Below are positions 55,387 to 64,000 of a DNA stretch of 64,000 nucleotides, piece after piece (position 1 is the stretch's first letter; each line of letters begins with the position of its first letter). Source of the DNA: Pseudomonas luteola NBRC 103146 (lineage in GTDB: Bacteria > Pseudomonadota > Gammaproteobacteria > Pseudomonadales > Pseudomonadaceae). The stretch lies in NCBI RefSeq assembly GCF_002091675.1, contig NZ_BDAE01000001.1, positions 434,001 through 498,000 on the forward strand, given 5' to 3'. The notes under the pieces are model-generated. The model was not told the DNA's origin. It saw only the letters and a program-made list of their open reading frames with translations, and ran no database searches. A program made the position numbers and the translations under genes.

Positions 55387-57168
55387 TCATCGCTCGCTTT
55401 GTGGTGTAACGCGGAGGACTTCTTCCATAGTAGTCAAACCTGCCGCAATTTTTTGCGCACCGGAAAGACGAAGGCTTCGCATGCCCTCTTTGAAGGCCTG
55501 TCGACGCAGCGCCGTGATATCGGTATCCGGTGAAATCAACTGTCGGGTCGCATCCGAAAGCACCATGATCTCGTACACGCCAGCCCGGCCTCGATAGCCC
55601 GTATCACGGCATTCGGAACAGCCTACGGGCTGCATGGCACCGGTGGGAAGCGGCGCGCTCCAGGGGCGGGTAAGCTCCTGCCAGTCCTGCTCGTTGAGCT
55701 CGATCGGCGCCTTGCAGTGGGGGCAGAGTGTCCGCACCAGACGCTGCGCCATGACGCCCAGCACCGTTGCCCGAATCAGATAATAGGGCACGCCCAGCTC
55801 GATCAGGCGGCTGATGGAGCTGGGCGCATCGTTGGTGTGCAGGGTGGAGAGCACCAGGTGGCCGGTGAGGGCTGCCTGGATGGCCATCTCTGCCGTCTCC
55901 AGGTCGCGGATCTCACCGATCATGATGATATCGGGGTCCTGACGCATCAGAGCACGCACACCGCTGGCGAAATTCACATCGATATTGTGTTGCACCTGCA
56001 TCTGATTGAACGAGTCCTCGACCATTTCGATCGGATCCTCGATGGTGCACACGTTGACTTCCGGCGTCGCCAGCTGCTTGAGCGTGGTGTACAGCGTCGT
56101 GGTCTTGCCTGAGCCGGTCGGACCGGTTACCAGGATAATGCCGTTGGGCTGGCCGGTCATGGCGGACCAGCGGCGCAGGTCATCGGCCGAAAAGCCCAGC
56201 TGGTCAAAACTCTTGAGCAACACATCAGGGTCGAAGATACGCATCACCAGCTTTTCGCCAAAGGCGGTCGGCATGGTGGAAAGGCGTAGTTCCACTTCTT
56301 TGTCGCCGGGCATACGCGTCTTGACGCGACCGTCCTGCGGCTTGCGCTTCTCGGCCACATTCATGCGGCCCAGGTTCTTGATGCGGCTGATAACTGCCAG
56401 GGTTACCTGCGCTGGAAACTGGTAAACGCTATGGAGCACGCCGTCAATACGAAAGCGAACGGTACCCTGGTCACGGCGCGGCTCTACGTGAATATCACTG
56501 GCGCGCTGTTGGAAGGCGTACTGGAATAGCCAGTCCACGATGTTAACGATGTGGGCATCGTTGGCGTCCGGCTCCTGATCGCTGGCGCCCAGGTTGACCA
56601 GCTGTTCGAAGTTGCCGACGTTGATGCCGCGCTGCTCGACTGCCGAAGCGCCGCTGACCGATTTGGCCAGGCGGAAGAACTCCTGTGTGTAGCGTTGAAT
56701 GTCGACAGGGTTGGCCACCACACGCTTGATGGGTCGCTTGAGCACATGGGTGAGGTTGCTTTCCCAGCTGCTGACAAACGGCTGGGCGCTGGCAATGGTC
56801 ACCTCATCGGGAGCAACGGCCACCGCCAGGATCTTGTTGCGCTGGGCAAAAGCATAGGACATCAGTGGCGTGATCGAGGCTACGTCAATCTTCAACGGAT
56901 CGATTCGGAAGTAGGGCTGGCCAGAAAACTCTGCCAGCCACTGAGTCAGGGTTTCCAGGTCCAGTTTCTTCCCGGGACGCTTCAAATCCTCTACGTTCTG
57001 GGCGGCCAGAAATTCGAGCGGGTGCTGCTGGGGATTATTAGCGCCGCGGCGAATGGTCAGACATTGCTCGGCGGCCTGCTGGTCGATCCGACCTTGTGTA
57101 ACCAATTCACGCAGGACGTCGGAGAGCTCCAGCCAACGGTCCTGAGCGGGGGATGCGATAGCGGACAT
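55387..57168 (-). CDS. GspE/PilB-type secretion ATPase, orphan
   Basis: 593-aa type II secretion / type IV pilus family ATPase. N-terminal T2SSE domain (LAAQNVEDLKRPGKKLDLETLTQWLAEFSGQPYFRIDPLKID), Walker A GPTGSGKTTTLY, Asp box and Walker B RQDPDIIMIGEIRD, His box STLHTNDAPSSISRL, and a zinc site CPHC...CSEC. No pseudopilin, secretin or inner-membrane partner lies near. In P. aeruginosa a similar stand-alone ATPase sits in the same neighbourhood, so isolation is normal for this gene. Partner machine unknown. ATG has GGAGAC upstream. Confidence 0.9.
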   Translation of the reverse strand: MSAIASPAQDRWLELSDVLRELVTQGRIDQQAAEQCLTIRRGANNPQQHPLEFLAAQNVEDLKRPGKKLDLETLTQWLAEFSGQPYFRIDPLKIDVASITPLMSYAFAQRNKILAVAVAPDEVTIASAQPFVSSWESNLTHVLKRPIKRVVANPVDIQRYTQEFFRLAKSVSGASAVEQRGINVGNFEQLVNLGASDQEPDANDAHIVNIVDWLFQYAFQQRASDIHVEPRRDQGTVRFRIDGVLHSVYQFPAQVTLAVISRIKNLGRMNVAEKRKPQDGRVKTRMPGDKEVELRLSTMPTAFGEKLVMRIFDPDVLLKSFDQLGFSADDLRRWSAMTGQPNGIILVTGPTGSGKTTTLYTTLKQLATPEVNVCTIEDPIEMVEDSFNQMQVQHNIDVNFASGVRALMRQDPDIIMIGEIRDLETAEMAIQAALTGHLVLSTLHTNDAPSSISRLIELGVPYYLIRATVLGVMAQRLVRTLCPHCKAPIELNEQDWQELTRPWSAPLPTGAMQPVGCSECRDTGYRGRAGVYEIMVLSDATRQLISPDTDITALRRQAFKEGMRSLRLSGAQKIAAGLTTMEEVLRVTPQSER

Positions 57169-57340
57169 GCAGGTCTCCTCGTCTGTAATGTACTGCTTTA
57201 ACCTTCGATCGGAGCGCCTGGCCGTACGGATAACGGCAGACAGCAGTTTCGTTTGATCGTCAGGCTTGCGCTCGGCCGCTTATACACAGCTGAGCCTTTA
57301 GGCTATAGGAAGTTCGGTGCGTCCGACGATACGTCAATGA

Positions 57341-57355
57341 GCGCCAGAGAGGCGC
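57341..57355. repeat. Short hairpin between CYTH-CHAD and secretion ATPase genes
   Basis: GCGCC, loop AGAGA, GGCGC, 90 bases past the CYTH-CHAD stop on the minus strand. No T run. The 276-base gap (57169-57444) otherwise shows no gene. Confidence 0.3.
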
Positions 57356-57444
57356 CCAGAGGATGGCTGATCATTATATGAACAGCGCCGTCGCGGTGAA
57401 ATCATGGCGCACCGCCATCAGGGCCAGTGCGCCATGCTGTCTGA

Positions 57445-58797
57445 TTAGCGGGGCAGGGCTTTCCAGGCTGGCAGTGAAATAAGCGTTCGTGCCTGGCTGG
57501 CTACTGCGTCGTGTTGCTCATGGGCGATCAGCGCTGGCAGCTTGGCAAGCTCGCCATAGAGACGATCCGTTTCGGGCAGGTCAAGCACCGGACGGGCGAG
57601 GCGTAGCCAGACCAGCATACGCTCGACGCGTGGCAACTGCTCTGCTACCAGCTCGGGCTGGTTCATGCCGCGCTGAAGAGGAATGGCATCAGCCTCTTCG
57701 CTCAAGGTTCGGGGCAACCACTTGCCCAACGACAGCTGGCCTAGCTTGTTGCCTCGGTCATTACGGGCTTCTGTCCAGCGACGATCATGCAGCCACCGGG
57801 CCGCCACCAACGAGAAGTGGCCCCAGCGTGGCTTTGCCAGCTCGTTGGCAAAGCGCTCTGGTGCCTGCTGACGTGCTTCTTCATCTTCTTGGCCAATGGT
57901 TGCAAACTTTTTCCAATCCGCCAGCAGCGCGTCCAGTGCCTGACGCAGGTCACGGCTGGACGTACGGGGAACTGCCTGGCCCAGACTGCTCAGCAGCGCC
58001 CGTAGGTCGACGAGTTGATGTACCCACTCCACAAGCAGACGCCAGTGGCCATTCCAGCGGTATTGTTCTGCCAGACGCTGGCTGCTGCCAAGCAGGTGCC
58101 AGGCAATGGCTGCGAATGCGTCATCCAGGGTGGTTTCCGCCGTCAGGGTAGGGGGCGTTAGATGCAGGGTGTAGCTGGCTGCATCGTGCAGGCGATAGCC
58201 GCGTTCGGCCTTGCTGATGTCGCAAGGCATTAGCGGCAGGTCAGCCGCCAGCTGTTCAGCCAGCTCAAGAAGATCGGCCGGCTCGCCCTCGCGCAGCTCA
58301 AGCTCCAGCTCGCAGATGGCTTCCTGATGTTCGCCAGCCAGGACCGCACCCTGGTCCAGCGCTGCCTCGACTACAGCACGGCTCTTGCCGCGTTCCCATG
58401 CGATATCGGCATAGTCGCGAGTGAAATCGGTTGTGAATATCGGCTTGAGCTGGTGTTTGTCCAGATCAGCCAGAGCCGCTGGCCAGCATTCAGGGCCCAG
58501 CAGGCTAGTGTCCAGGTCTGGACCGCTCAGGTTCCACTCCCACTCGTTGCGCTCGGACAGGCCTGCCACGCTCTGGCCGCGGCTCTTGAGGGTCTGGATG
58601 TACTGGTCACCATCGCGACGGACCCGCAGCGCCACTCGGGCATGGGCCAGCTCACGGGTGTCGGTGTCGTAGTATTGGTTGTACAGCTCGCGGCGCTTCC
58701 AACCTTCCTTGTTGCGTTTTTTCAGCACAGGGTGCTCACGCAGGGCAGCAAGGGTTTCGGGAGTCGCGCGTAATTTGATTTCGGTTTCTTTGGCCAT
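57445..58797 (-). CDS. CYTH and CHAD domain protein, probable inorganic triphosphatase
   Basis: 450-aa cytoplasmic protein. N-terminal CYTH domain (about 1-200) starts with the triphosphate-tunnel motif ETEIK (ExExK) and has NQYYDTDTRELAHARVALRVRRDGDQYIQTLKSRG. C-terminal CHAD domain (about 225-450) is helical, with conserved basic residues (ARWLHDRRWTEARN, LARPVLDLPETDRLYGEL). Similar to E. coli YgiF, an inorganic triphosphatase; CHAD domains bind polyphosphate granules, which fits a genome encoding ppk and ppx. Confidence 0.88.
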   Translation of the reverse strand: MAKETEIKLRATPETLAALREHPVLKKRNKEGWKRRELYNQYYDTDTRELAHARVALRVRRDGDQYIQTLKSRGQSVAGLSERNEWEWNLSGPDLDTSLLGPECWPAALADLDKHQLKPIFTTDFTRDYADIAWERGKSRAVVEAALDQGAVLAGEHQEAICELELELREGEPADLLELAEQLAADLPLMPCDISKAERGYRLHDAASYTLHLTPPTLTAETTLDDAFAAIAWHLLGSSQRLAEQYRWNGHWRLLVEWVHQLVDLRALLSSLGQAVPRTSSRDLRQALDALLADWKKFATIGQEDEEARQQAPERFANELAKPRWGHFSLVAARWLHDRRWTEARNDRGNKLGQLSLGKWLPRTLSEEADAIPLQRGMNQPELVAEQLPRVERMLVWLRLARPVLDLPETDRLYGELAKLPALIAHEQHDAVASQARTLISLPAWKALPR

Positions 58798-58987
58798 GGC
58801 AAAAAGGTCTGGTGCCTGAAAGATCTGTGAAGTGAAGCGTTCGACCGGCGCCTTGGCGCAGCGGTATAGCTAGGCCGGCAAGGCTCGCTGGGCTATGAGT
58901 CGACTGATTGGGTATCAGTGTATCTAACCCTGCGGCCCATGACAGGAGATTCGCATGGTGCTGGCGTCATCTTTTCGAGGAGCGGCG

Positions 58988-59015
58988 TTGACCCGGTCAT
59001 TCAGCACTCTAAGAT
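58988..59015 (+). promoter_or_regulatory. Sigma-70 promoter of argE
   Basis: TTGACC (58988-58993), 16-base spacer, TAAGAT (59010-59015): 5/6 and 4/6 to consensus. Transcription would start about 20 bases before the argE ATG. The rest of the 243-base gap from 58798 holds no gene. Confidence 0.55.
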
Positions 59016-59040
59016 GGGAACTAGCCGAAGGAGTACGCCT

Positions 59041-60201
59041 ATGCCCATCCCCGCGCTCAAACAGCAATTCAAGGCCTTGTTGGCCGAATCGTCCGTCAGT
59101 TGCACACAACCACAGCTAGACCAGTCCAACGCGGGCGTCATTACGCAGTTGTCGAGCTGGTTGGGGGATCTGGGCTTTCGCTGTGAGACCCAGGAGATTC
59201 TGCCCGGAAAATACAACCTGATCGCGACCTATGGCAGCGGACCGGGTGGGCTGGTTCTATCCGGGCATACTGACACCGTGCCTTACGATGAGCCGCTCTG
59301 GGCCAGCGACCCGCTAACACTACGCGAGGCGGATGATCGTTGGTATGGGTTGGGTAGCTGCGACATGAAGGGCTTTTTCGCCTTGGTGATCGAGGCGGTT
59401 CGTACGCTGATCGACCAGCCGTTCCGTCATCCCCTGATCATCCTGGCGACCTGTGATGAAGAATGCTCCATGGACGGCGCCCGGGCGATCGCCGAGGCAG
59501 GCAGACCATTGGGACGTGCCGCGGTGATCGGCGAGCCGACCAGTCTCAGGCCCATCCGCATGCACAAAGGCATCATGATGGAGCGTATCGATATCCTGGG
59601 GCAGAGCGGCCATTCTTCTGACCCGAGCCTTGGGCGAAGCGCCATGGAGGCCATGCATGCCGTCATGGGCGAACTCATGGCACTGCGGCAGCAGTGGCAG
59701 CATGAGCACCACAACCCTTTTTTCAACGTGCCGCAGCCGACCCTGAATCTGGGCTGTATCCACGGTGGTGACAATCCCAACCGGATCTGCGGGCAGTGTG
59801 CGTTGGAGTTTGACCTGCGTCCCCTGCCGGGCATGCAGGCGGACGAGCTGCGCAATCTGATCAAGGGGCGGCTGAGACCGATTGCAGAGCGCCATGCCGT
59901 CAAGATCGACTACCAACCCTTGTTTCCGGCGGTTCCACCCTTCGAGCAGTCAGCTACCAGCGAACTGGTCCGCATCGCCGAACAACTCACCGGCTGCGAG
60001 GCCCAGGCGGTAGCCTTTGGCACCGAAGCGCCGTATCTTCAACAGCTGGGGATCGAGACGTTGGTCATGGGGCCTGGAAATATTGCCTGCGCCCATCAGC
60101 CAGACGAACATCTGGAGCTTTCCCAGATCGAACCAACCGTAAAGGTGCTTCGTCAATTGATTCACCATTACTGCATAACGCTACCAATAGCCAAGGAGTG
60201 A
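59041..60201 (+). CDS. argE: Acetylornithine deacetylase
   Basis: 386-aa M20-family zinc hydrolase that converts N-acetylornithine to ornithine in arginine synthesis. Metal-site motifs: LSGHTDTVPYD, YGLGSCDMKGFFALV, LATCDEECSMDGARA, GEPTSLRPIRMHKG, and the C-terminal His in NIACAHQPDEHLEL. ATG 59041 with GGAG upstream is preferred over a start 41 codons earlier. argA follows 75 bases downstream; with argE as the linear route, argA supplies N-acetylglutamate. Confidence 0.93.
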   Translation: MPIPALKQQFKALLAESSVSCTQPQLDQSNAGVITQLSSWLGDLGFRCETQEILPGKYNLIATYGSGPGGLVLSGHTDTVPYDEPLWASDPLTLREADDRWYGLGSCDMKGFFALVIEAVRTLIDQPFRHPLIILATCDEECSMDGARAIAEAGRPLGRAAVIGEPTSLRPIRMHKGIMMERIDILGQSGHSSDPSLGRSAMEAMHAVMGELMALRQQWQHEHHNPFFNVPQPTLNLGCIHGGDNPNRICGQCALEFDLRPLPGMQADELRNLIKGRLRPIAERHAVKIDYQPLFPAVPPFEQSATSELVRIAEQLTGCEAQAVAFGTEAPYLQQLGIETLVMGPGNIACAHQPDEHLELSQIEPTVKVLRQLIHHYCITLPIAKE

Positions 60202-60276
60202 CCGTGTTGCTGCGACGACGATGAACGAGCCCTCACCGTTCACCTTTTACTTTTGCTGCACAAGGTTTTCTCTTTA

Positions 60277-61578
60277 ATGCACGATTACGTTAATTGGCTT
60301 CGCCACGCGTCTCCCTACATTAATGCTCACCGTGACCGGACCTTTGTGGTCATGCTGCCTGGCGACGGGCTGGAGCATCCAAATTTCGGCAATATCGTCC
60401 ACGACCTCGTGCTGCTGCACAGCCTGGGTGTGCGCCTGGTACTGGTGCATGGCTCGCGGCCACAGATCGAGACGCGACTGGCTGCGCGCGGAATTGCCCC
60501 ACGCTTTCACCGTGACCTGCGCATCACCGACGCTGCGACGCTGGAGTGCGTGATCGATGCCGTGGGCAGTCTGCGCCTGTCCATCGAGGCCCGTCTGTCC
60601 ATGGACATGGCTGCCTCCCCCATGCAGGGCGCGCGATTGCGGGTAGCCAGCGGCAACCTCGTCACCGCGCGACCCTACGGTATCCATGACGGTGTCGATT
60701 TTCACCATACCGGTGAGGTCCGCCGCATCGACCGCAAGGGCATCAGTCGTCTTCTAGATGAGCGCACTATTGTGCTGCTGTCACCGCTGGGGTATTCGCC
60801 CACCGGGGAGATTTTTAATATTGCCTGTGAAGACGTTGCGACCCGTGCCGCTGTCGATCTGGCCGCCGACAAGCTGGTGCTCTACGGTGCCGAGCAAGGT
60901 CTGCTGGATGCCGAAGGCAACCTGATCCGTGAGCTACGTCCTCAACAAGTGCCGCCGCACCTGGAGCGGCTTGGCAGTGGCAACTACCAGGCGGAGCTGC
61001 TGGATGCGGCCGCTCAGGCCTGCCGGGGTGGGGTGCGCCGCACGCATATCGTGAGCTACGCCGAGGATGGCGCACTGCTCAACGAGCTCTTTACCCGCAG
61101 CGGTAGCGGCACGCTGGTGGCGCAGGAGCAGTTCGAGTCCATTCGCGAGGCGGATATTGGCGATGTGGGCGGTCTGATCGAACTGATCCGTCCGCTGGAA
61201 GAACAGGGGATTCTGGTACGCCGCTCGCGGGAAGTGCTGGAGCGTGAGATCGACAAGTTCAGTATCGTCGAGCGGGAAGGGCTCATTATCGCCTGTGCCG
61301 CGCTGTATCCGATCGCTGATTCAAACGCAGGCGAGCTGGCCTGTCTGGCGGTCAATCCCGACTATCGACATGGTGGGCGGGGGGACGAGTTGCTGGAACG
61401 CATCGAGCAGAGGGCCCGCGCTCAGGGCATCAAGACCCTGTTCGTCCTGACGACCCGCACGGCTCACTGGTTTCGCGAGCGAGGCTTTGAGCCCAGCAGC
61501 GTCGATCGACTGCCCAGTGCCCGTGCATCGCTGTACAACTATCAGCGCAACTCAAAGATCTTTGAAAAAGCGCTATAG
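60277..61578 (+). CDS. argA: N-acetylglutamate synthase
   Basis: 433-aa enzyme of the first step of arginine synthesis: glutamate plus acetyl-CoA to N-acetylglutamate. The amino-acid-kinase-like domain (about 1-285) carries the arginine feedback site (MHDYVNWLRHASPYINAHRDRTFVVMLPGDGLEHPNFGNIVHDLVLLHSLGVRLVLVHGSRPQI). The GNAT acetyltransferase domain (about 290-433) has LACLAVNPDYRHGGRGDELLERI. ATG 60277 fits the P. aeruginosa N terminus; the TTG at 60253 does not. Confidence 0.96.
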   Translation: MHDYVNWLRHASPYINAHRDRTFVVMLPGDGLEHPNFGNIVHDLVLLHSLGVRLVLVHGSRPQIETRLAARGIAPRFHRDLRITDAATLECVIDAVGSLRLSIEARLSMDMAASPMQGARLRVASGNLVTARPYGIHDGVDFHHTGEVRRIDRKGISRLLDERTIVLLSPLGYSPTGEIFNIACEDVATRAAVDLAADKLVLYGAEQGLLDAEGNLIRELRPQQVPPHLERLGSGNYQAELLDAAAQACRGGVRRTHIVSYAEDGALLNELFTRSGSGTLVAQEQFESIREADIGDVGGLIELIRPLEEQGILVRRSREVLEREIDKFSIVEREGLIIACAALYPIADSNAGELACLAVNPDYRHGGRGDELLERIEQRARAQGIKTLFVLTTRTAHWFRERGFEPSSVDRLPSARASLYNYQRNSKIFEKAL

Positions 61579-61584
61579 GTGATT

Positions 61585-61605
61585 CTGGCCGGACAGCCCG
61601 GCCAG
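61585..61605. terminator. Hairpin between convergent argA and gshA
   Basis: CTGGCCGG, loop ACAGC, CCGGCCAG, in the 37 bases between the two stop codons. No T run on either side; probably a bidirectional transcript end. Confidence 0.5.
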
Positions 61606-61615
61606 AGCCCGAACG

Positions 61616-63199
61616 CTACACGCTCAGCGTGCCGAGGATGCTGGCTTGGTAGGCTGCCGCAAAGGTATCGAAGTCGCCTTGGTCGGCAGTCTCCAGTTCT
61701 TCTTGGTCCTTCAATGACTGTTCTGCCATCTGCTCGAAAAGGGCCTGCTGTTCGGGGCTTAGCTCAGCCTGGCGGAAATAGTCAGCGTGGACCTTGCTCT
61801 GTCGCAGAGAGAATTCGGCAAAGCTTTCGCCATGCTCGCGCATTTCAGCCAGGACTCGAGCCGAAGGCGTTAGGGCCGGGTTGATAAACTTGTGGCGCTG
61901 CTCTTCGACTGATACATGGTAGGCGCTGCCACCGTAGGCGGTATCCAGCAGTTTGGCACAGCGATCAATGCAGCCCAGCAGCCGCTCGGCCCAGTCCAAC
62001 ATCGAAATCGGGGCGCCCTGGCGTTGTAGGAACAGGCCTGGCTTGCGGCCTTCCTTCACAACCTTGGTAAAATTCTGCGTACATTCGCCACACTCGCCGT
62101 TCAGCGGCGGGCTTTCCTCAAGGGCGCAGAACAGCAGGAACGCATCCAGGAAGCGTGACTCCATCACGTCGATGCCCAATGGCAGGAACGGGTTGATATC
62201 CAGGCACCGGACTTCGATGTACTGCACGCCCCGAGCAATCAGTGCCTGGACGGGACGCTCGCCCGTACGGGTAACCCGCTTGGGCCGGATGTTCGAGTAA
62301 TACTCGTTTTCAATCTGCAGGATATTGGTGTTGAGCTGCACCCATTCACCATCGCGGTGAGTGCCGATTTCAGCGTAAGGCGGGTAGGGCGTCGCCACTG
62401 CCTTGCGCAGGCTCTCCGTGTAGCTCTGCAGGTCGTTGTAACACGGCGTCAGGCTGGCTTGCGCCTCGCTCTGATAGCCCAGGTCGCTCATGCGCAGACT
62501 GGTCGCGTACGGCAGGTACAACGTGTCGGCATCAAAGGTCTCCAGTTGATGCGGGCGGCCACGCATAAATCCGACATCCAGCGCAGGGGAGGCACCGAAC
62601 AGGTACATCAGCATCCAGCTGTAACGGCGGAAGTTACGGATCAGCGCAATATAGCGGGAGGACTGGTAGTCACGATCGCTACGGGTATCGCCTTCGGCCT
62701 GGCGTAACAAGGGCCAGAGCGTTTCCGGTAGCGAAAAGTTGTAATGGATACCAGCAATGCACTGCATGGTCCGACCGTAGCGCACGGCCAGCCCGCGGCG
62801 GTAGACATGCTTGAGCTTGCCGATATGGGAATCGCCATAATGGGCAATCGGAATCTGCTCTTCCTCCGGCAGCGGGCACGGCATCGACGGGCTCCACAGG
62901 AGCTCACCGTCAAGCTGTCGCGTAGCGAAGCGGTGAATGATGTCGAGCTGCTCAAGCACCTTGGCAGGGTCATGCGCCGTGGGAGTAATGAATTCAAGCA
63001 GGGCTTCGGAGTAGTCCGTCGTGATCTGAGGGTGAGTCAGAGCCGAGCCCAGGGCTGCCGGATGAGGTGTCTGAGCCAATTGGCCGTGCTCGTCCACACG
63101 CAGGGTTTCACGTTCGATGCCGTGCTGACACTCAGTCAACAGCGACAGATGGGCAGAATCGCCGAGCAGGGCCAGGCGGCGGGTCAAGATATCGCTCAA
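61616..63199 (-). CDS. gshA: Glutamate-cysteine ligase
   Basis: 527-aa class I gamma-glutamylcysteine synthetase, first step of glutathione synthesis. Blocks: [90 protein letters not shown], and [25 protein letters not shown] 63199 ([13 protein letters not shown]) with AAGGA at seven bases gives the family N terminus and exact P. aeruginosa length; the GTG five codons upstream overlaps that ribosome site. Confidence 0.94.
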   Translation of the reverse strand: MSDILTRRLALLGDSAHLSLLTECQHGIERETLRVDEHGQLAQTPHPAALGSALTHPQITTDYSEALLEFITPTAHDPAKVLEQLDIIHRFATRQLDGELLWSPSMPCPLPEEEQIPIAHYGDSHIGKLKHVYRRGLAVRYGRTMQCIAGIHYNFSLPETLWPLLRQAEGDTRSDRDYQSSRYIALIRNFRRYSWMLMYLFGASPALDVGFMRGRPHQLETFDADTLYLPYATSLRMSDLGYQSEAQASLTPCYNDLQSYTESLRKAVATPYPPYAEIGTHRDGEWVQLNTNILQIENEYYSNIRPKRVTRTGERPVQALIARGVQYIEVRCLDINPFLPLGIDVMESRFLDAFLLFCALEESPPLNGECGECTQNFTKVVKEGRKPGLFLQRQGAPISMLDWAERLLGCIDRCAKLLDTAYGGSAYHVSVEEQRHKFINPALTPSARVLAEMREHGESFAEFSLRQSKVHADYFRQAELSPEQQALFEQMAEQSLKDQEELETADQGDFDTFAAAYQASILGTLSV

Positions 63200-63347
63200 G
63201 ATGTTTTCCTTCACTCGACAGTGGCCCCACTATGGGGATGAGTGAGCCGGTGTACAAGTCTGTCGAATAGACTTCAATAGGCCTACCGCGGTTGCATCCG
63301 AAAGTGGACGAAGTGCACCGCGGGTACGATCGCCGTTGTGGCAGGGT

Positions 63348-63374
63348 AAAAGCCCGGCGCAGAGCACGCCGGGC
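63348..63374 (-). terminator. Intrinsic terminator of the thioesterase transcript
   Basis: On the minus strand: GCCCGGCG, loop TGCTCTG, CGCCGGGC, then TTTT, eight bases past the thioesterase stop. Confidence 0.85.
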
Positions 63375-63381
63375 GAACGCA

Positions 63382-63765
63382 TTACAGGCAGGCGAACGTT
63401 GCCTGGGCTTTAGCCACCAGTTTGTCGTTCTGATGCACTTCTGCTTCGATGACGTGCGTCTTGCGCCCGGGATGGATCACCTTGGCGCGGCAGACGATTT
63501 CACCGTCGCTGACGCCCCGAATGTAGTTGACCTTGCACTCCAGGGTCACGCTGCCCGGCTTGCCCTCGAACAGGCTGTGGCTCGCCTGCCCAAGCGCTGT
63601 ATCGATCAGCGAGAACAACGCGCCACCATGCATCTTGCCGTGCAGATTGAGCAGCTTGTCCTGCATGCTCATCCGGACTTCGGATTCTCCCCGCTCGGCT
63701 TTGAGGATACGCATCCCCAGCAGCTGGCTGAACGCACTGTCATTACCTGCCACGGACTGGCTCAT
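63382..63765 (-). CDS. PaaI-type hotdog-fold thioesterase
   Basis: 127-aa 4HBT/PaaI thioesterase: LLNLHGKMHGGALFSLIDTALGQAS carries the HGG active-site loop, followed by TLECKVNYIRGVSDGEIVCRAKVIHPGRKTHVIEAEVHQNDKLVAKAQATFAC. Hydrolyses an acyl- or aryl-CoA not identified here. It lies one base after the tex stop codon on the same strand and is probably cotranscribed with tex, as in P. aeruginosa. Confidence 0.87.
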   Translation of the reverse strand: MSQSVAGNDSAFSQLLGMRILKAERGESEVRMSMQDKLLNLHGKMHGGALFSLIDTALGQASHSLFEGKPGSVTLECKVNYIRGVSDGEIVCRAKVIHPGRKTHVIEAEVHQNDKLVAKAQATFACL

Positions 63766-63766
63766 G

Positions 63767-64000
63767 TTACTTCCTCAATTGTTTAGCATTGGCAAACAGT
63801 GCTGCCATGGCACCGCTGGCAGCAGGCTTGCTTTCGTTATTGGATGCATTACGGTCACGTGATGGGTTGTTGCCAGGCTTGCCGCTGCGGGGTTGCCCGC
63901 CACGTTGGCCTTCGACCTTTTCACCAGGCGTATCGCTCATGCGCATGGACAGACCCACACGGTTACGGGGAATGTCCACTTCCATGACCTTGACCTTCAC
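63767..64000 (-). CDS. tex: RNA-binding protein Tex, C-terminal part
   Basis: The last 77 residues of a gene that continues past the right end of the window. KVKVMEVDIPRNRVGLSMRMSD is the last strand of the S1 RNA-binding domain of Tex. A low-complexity Gly/Gln/Asn/Ser/Arg-rich tail follows (PGEKVEGQRGGQPRSGKPGNNPSRDRNASNNES), then AALFANAKQLRK, the usual Tex C terminus in pseudomonads. Tex binds single-stranded RNA and affects transcription. Confidence 0.85.
   Translation of the reverse strand: MKVKVMEVDIPRNRVGLSMRMSDTPGEKVEGQRGGQPRSGKPGNNPSRDRNASNNESKPAASGAMAALFANAKQLRK

Overview
The window is a gene-dense, moderately GC-rich stretch of a gammaproteobacterial chromosome, most likely Pseudomonadaceae (Pseudomonas sensu lato). 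From about 14.7 kb to the right end, the gene order follows, from memory, the P. aeruginosa block running from fkp/algP down to tex in reverse: FKBP isomerase, TIGR02444, ABC-F, FTR1 permease, yaiI, dedA, hemB, ppk, ppx, trxA, rho, ubiD, glpT, fau, 6S RNA, zapA, pepP, ubiH, ubiI, iron ABC genes, gcvT-gcvH, secretion ATPase, CYTH-CHAD, argE, argA, gshA, thioesterase, tex. I saw no tRNA, rRNA, insertion sequence, prophage or CRISPR array.

Left part (1-14.6 kb). A TyrR/GcsR-type sigma-54 activator is followed by a soluble multi-PAS hybrid histidine kinase. Next comes a tight DUF350 / DUF1190 lipoprotein / glutathionylspermidine-synthase-like ATP-grasp operon, then a gcvH-gcvP-gcvT glycine cleavage cluster. 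Upstream of gcvH there is a well-formed -24/-12 promoter and three candidate GcsR boxes, so the first gene probably switches on the glycine cleavage genes when glycine is present. A small secreted-type protein with a possible in-frame stop and a kauB-type aldehyde dehydrogenase close this part.

Middle (14.7-41 kb). Envelope and transport genes (FKBP isomerase, MscS-type channel, LysE exporter, cytochrome-FTR1 iron permease, DedA, MHYT-GGDEF-EAL sensor) lead into a housekeeping core: heme (hemB), polyphosphate synthesis and breakdown (ppk and ppx, convergent and overlapping), thioredoxin, rho, ubiquinone (ubiD) and glycerol-3-phosphate uptake (glpT). A decayed HisP-type ABC ATPase remnant lies in the ppx-trxA gap. 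The fau - 6S RNA - zapA - zapB-like cluster is intact, with a clear -10 box for the 6S gene.

Right part (41-64 kb). pepP-ubiH-ubiI form an operon. An iron-binding protein and permease follow, with a candidate Fur box and no adjacent ATPase gene. A second gcvT-gcvH pair has no gcvP beside it. Then come a DUF2388 protein, a very large GAF/PAS hybrid kinase paralogous to the one at the left end, an orphan GspE-type ATPase, a CYTH-CHAD protein, argE, argA, gshA, a PaaI-type thioesterase and the 3' end of tex.

The main points for follow-up are the predicted GcsR/sigma-54 control of gcvHPT, the uncharacterised DUF350-DUF1190-ATP-grasp operon, the gcvP-less second gcv locus with a structured gcvH leader, the ABC ATPase remnant, and the in-frame TGA in the small secreted-type protein. 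No clearly new defence or mobile system is visible.
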